NCBI GenBank assembly: GCA_005884605.1
Contig: VBBE01000006.1
Coordinates: 1 to 5,895, forward strand
Source of the DNA: Candidatus Bathyarchaeota archaeon
GTDB lineage: Archaea > Thermoproteota > Bathyarchaeia > 40CM-2-53-6
Length of the DNA stretch: 5,895 nt
Direction of reading: 5' to 3'
The notes under the pieces were generated by a model. The model was not told the origin of the DNA. It ran no database searches and was given only the letters and a program-made list of their open reading frames with translations. Positions 4,757-5,895 of this stretch are shown here, piece by piece. Positions within the stretch are counted from its first letter, which is position 1. Every line of letters starts with the position of its first letter. A program made the position numbers and the translations under genes.

Positions 4757-5734
4757 CTATAGGCCCACGAGTCCCCCAATCACAAACCCGACAATCGCCA
4801 AGAGACCAAATGCCAGGTGCAGAATTATCGTGTTAGCATTAGCAGGTATTATCGCGTGCGGATCCTTGAAATTCGCCCGCAATATCCTGACCGCTTTCAG
4901 CGCAAACGGGAGACTGAACAGGGCGATGAGTGTTGTGTAGCTCGTGATCGGGAATGACCCGAAGATCTTCAGAACTGCATAAAGGAGAACTAGAAAGTAG
5001 GATGTTGCCAATAATCCCACGTAGACCGTGACTGACCGGAGGTAGCCTAGCCTCAAAACCAGAGTCTTCTTTCCAACGGCCTTGTCCGCGTCCATATCAG
5101 GAAACTCGTTGATCCACAAGACCGCCGCTATTAGCAGTCCGACTGGAATGGATGCGAGTAGCGGGACGGTCGCGGATGCGAGGGATCCGGTTTGAACGTA
5201 GTAGGCGCCCAGAGTCATTATGGGCCCAAAGTTGAGGCCGACGAGAAATTCTCCAACTCCTCGATAGGCCAGTTTGAATGGCGGTCCGACATAGAAGTAT
5301 GTGGAAATGACGCCAATCAGTCCGAACCAGAACAGCTGGTACAGTCCAAGTTGGAAGATGAAGTAGAATCCTATGAGAGACCCTAGAATCAGGCAGGAGG
5401 TCGAAACCAACAAATGGGTAGATGGTTTGATCAAGCCAGCAGTTAGTATTCTACCGCCACCCGCGAACGGGTTCTGGTGCCTGACCTGGAGATCGTTTCC
5501 GCTCTTGAAGTCAAAATAGTCATTGAACATGTTACTAGCAATCTGGATCAAACTAGCACCTAGCAAGGTGAAAAGGAAAGTATCCCAGTTGAAAGCACGC
5601 AATGTCTCCCAGGCGATAACGCCCCCAAGGATGATTGGCACGAAGGTTGCTTGCAAGAATGGGACCCGCATCGCCTTGAGCCATAACCCGATGAAAGGCG
5701 GCTTTTTCACGTCGACGCTTGGGTTCGATGACAT
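4757..5734 (-). CDS. UbiA-family prenyltransferase, MenA-like
   Basis: Integral-membrane enzyme that transfers a polyprenyl chain from its diphosphate to an aromatic or lipid acceptor. 325 residues with about nine hydrophobic helices, normal for the family. The first Mg2+-diphosphate site is NMFNDYFDFKSGND (68-81, with N71, D72, D75, D81). The second is NEFPDMDADKAVGKKT (209-224, with D213, D217), followed by LVLRLG. The 'NDYFDFKSG' and 'D...DK..GK.TL..RLG' wording is closest to 1,4-dihydroxy-2-naphthoate prenyltransferase (MenA), so menaquinone synthesis is the best guess. MqnP of the futalosine route, or archaeal lipid prenyltransferases, remain possible because the acceptor cannot be read from motifs. 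The start is ATG 5734, with AGGGAG at 5750-5745, 10 bases upstream, and a TATA box at 5779-5786. No other quinone gene is visible in the window. Confidence 0.88.
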   Translation of the reverse strand: MSSNPSVDVKKPPFIGLWLKAMRVPFLQATFVPIILGGVIAWETLRAFNWDTFLFTLLGASLIQIASNMFNDYFDFKSGNDLQVRHQNPFAGGGRILTAGLIKPSTHLLVSTSCLILGSLIGFYFIFQLGLYQLFWFGLIGVISTYFYVGPPFKLAYRGVGEFLVGLNFGPIMTLGAYYVQTGSLASATVPLLASIPVGLLIAAVLWINEFPDMDADKAVGKKTLVLRLGYLRSVTVYVGLLATSYFLVLLYAVLKIFGSFPITSYTTLIALFSLPFALKAVRILRANFKDPHAIIPANANTIILHLAFGLLAIVGFVIGGLVGL

Positions 5735-5778
5735 ACCTGGCTATCTCCCTGTTTCGAAAAAATCGGCTCGCCGGAGAT

Positions 5779-5786
5779 GATATAAG
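5779..5786 (-). promoter_or_regulatory. Candidate archaeal TATA box of the UbiA-family gene
   Basis: The minus strand reads CTTATATC, centred near 5783. A start of transcription about 25 bases downstream (near 5757) falls in a T-rich run and leaves a leader of about 22 bases that contains the AGGGAG ribosome binding site. A short palindrome CGGC-TC-GCCG (5764-5773) lies between box and start and could be an operator. Confidence 0.5.
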
Positions 5787-5824
5787 GCTAATTCTCCGAG
5801 TTTATTGAGTCGAGAGGCAAAAGG

Positions 5825-5895
5825 CTAAAGCGTGTTCACAAGTCCACGATAGACTCCTAACGTCGTGAAGAATTTGGCCGAAAACTGGGACGTGG
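5825..5895 (-). CDS. Possible C-terminal end of an upstream gene (partial)
   Basis: One minus-strand frame enters from the right edge and encodes 22 residues ending FFTTLGVYRGLVNTL before TAG at 5827-5825. The composition looks like a genuine C-terminus, and the stop lies 90 bases before the UbiA ATG, leaving room for the promoter. Two other minus-strand frames stop elsewhere, and the piece is too short to identify, so this is tentative. Confidence 0.35.
   Translation of the reverse strand, partial: TSQFSAKFFTTLGVYRGLVNTL

Overview
The window looks archaeal. Evidence: a SUI1/aIF1-family protein, AT-rich TATA-like boxes (not bacterial -35/-10 pairs) about 35-50 bases ahead of two genes, short intergenic gaps, and a CoA-binding protein whose wording ('IIPVNPTADEILG') resembles archaeal members as I remember them. 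Base composition is near 50% GC. An uncultivated Thermoproteota-type lineage (Nitrososphaeria or Bathyarchaeia-like) is my best guess; nothing in the window fixes the phylum. I see no rRNA, tRNA, CRISPR array or insertion sequence.

Layout, left to right. (1) 1-350, minus: the N-terminal 116 residues of an unrecognised protein running off the left edge. (2) 489-794, plus: a divergent SUI1 protein with a forced TTG start. It converges tail-to-tail, with a 17-base gap, on (3) 812-1435, minus: a TRIC/UPF0126 cation-channel protein behind an intergenic region packed with inverted repeats. (4) 1552-~1995, minus: a CoA-binding (YccU-like) protein. (5) 2059-3267, minus: an MFS transporter. (6) 3303-~4487, minus: a second, unrelated-looking MFS transporter. 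(7) 4530-4694, minus: a 54-residue charged small protein. (8) 4757-5734, minus: a UbiA-family prenyltransferase of MenA type with its own TATA box. (9) 5825-5895, minus: a possible C-terminal tail of another gene.

Genes 4 to 7 are co-directional and closely spaced and could be one transcript starting at a TATA-like box near 4731. The prenyltransferase acts in quinone or other prenyl-lipid synthesis at the membrane. The transporters' substrates cannot be read from sequence.

The most unusual property concerns translation starts. Two genes (second MFS 3303-~4487 and CoA-binding protein 1552-~1995) have clearly coding N-termini, including a first transmembrane helix with MFS motif A and a first Rossmann strand, that lie upstream of any in-frame ATG, GTG or TTG. 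In both, an ACG codon followed by a [S/D]-Q dipeptide sits where a start would be expected. Standard gene calling would truncate both, at 4205 and 1920. The same window carries a divergent SUI1 protein, the family that polices start-codon choice, itself starting with TTG. The link is speculative, but the missing starts are visible directly.
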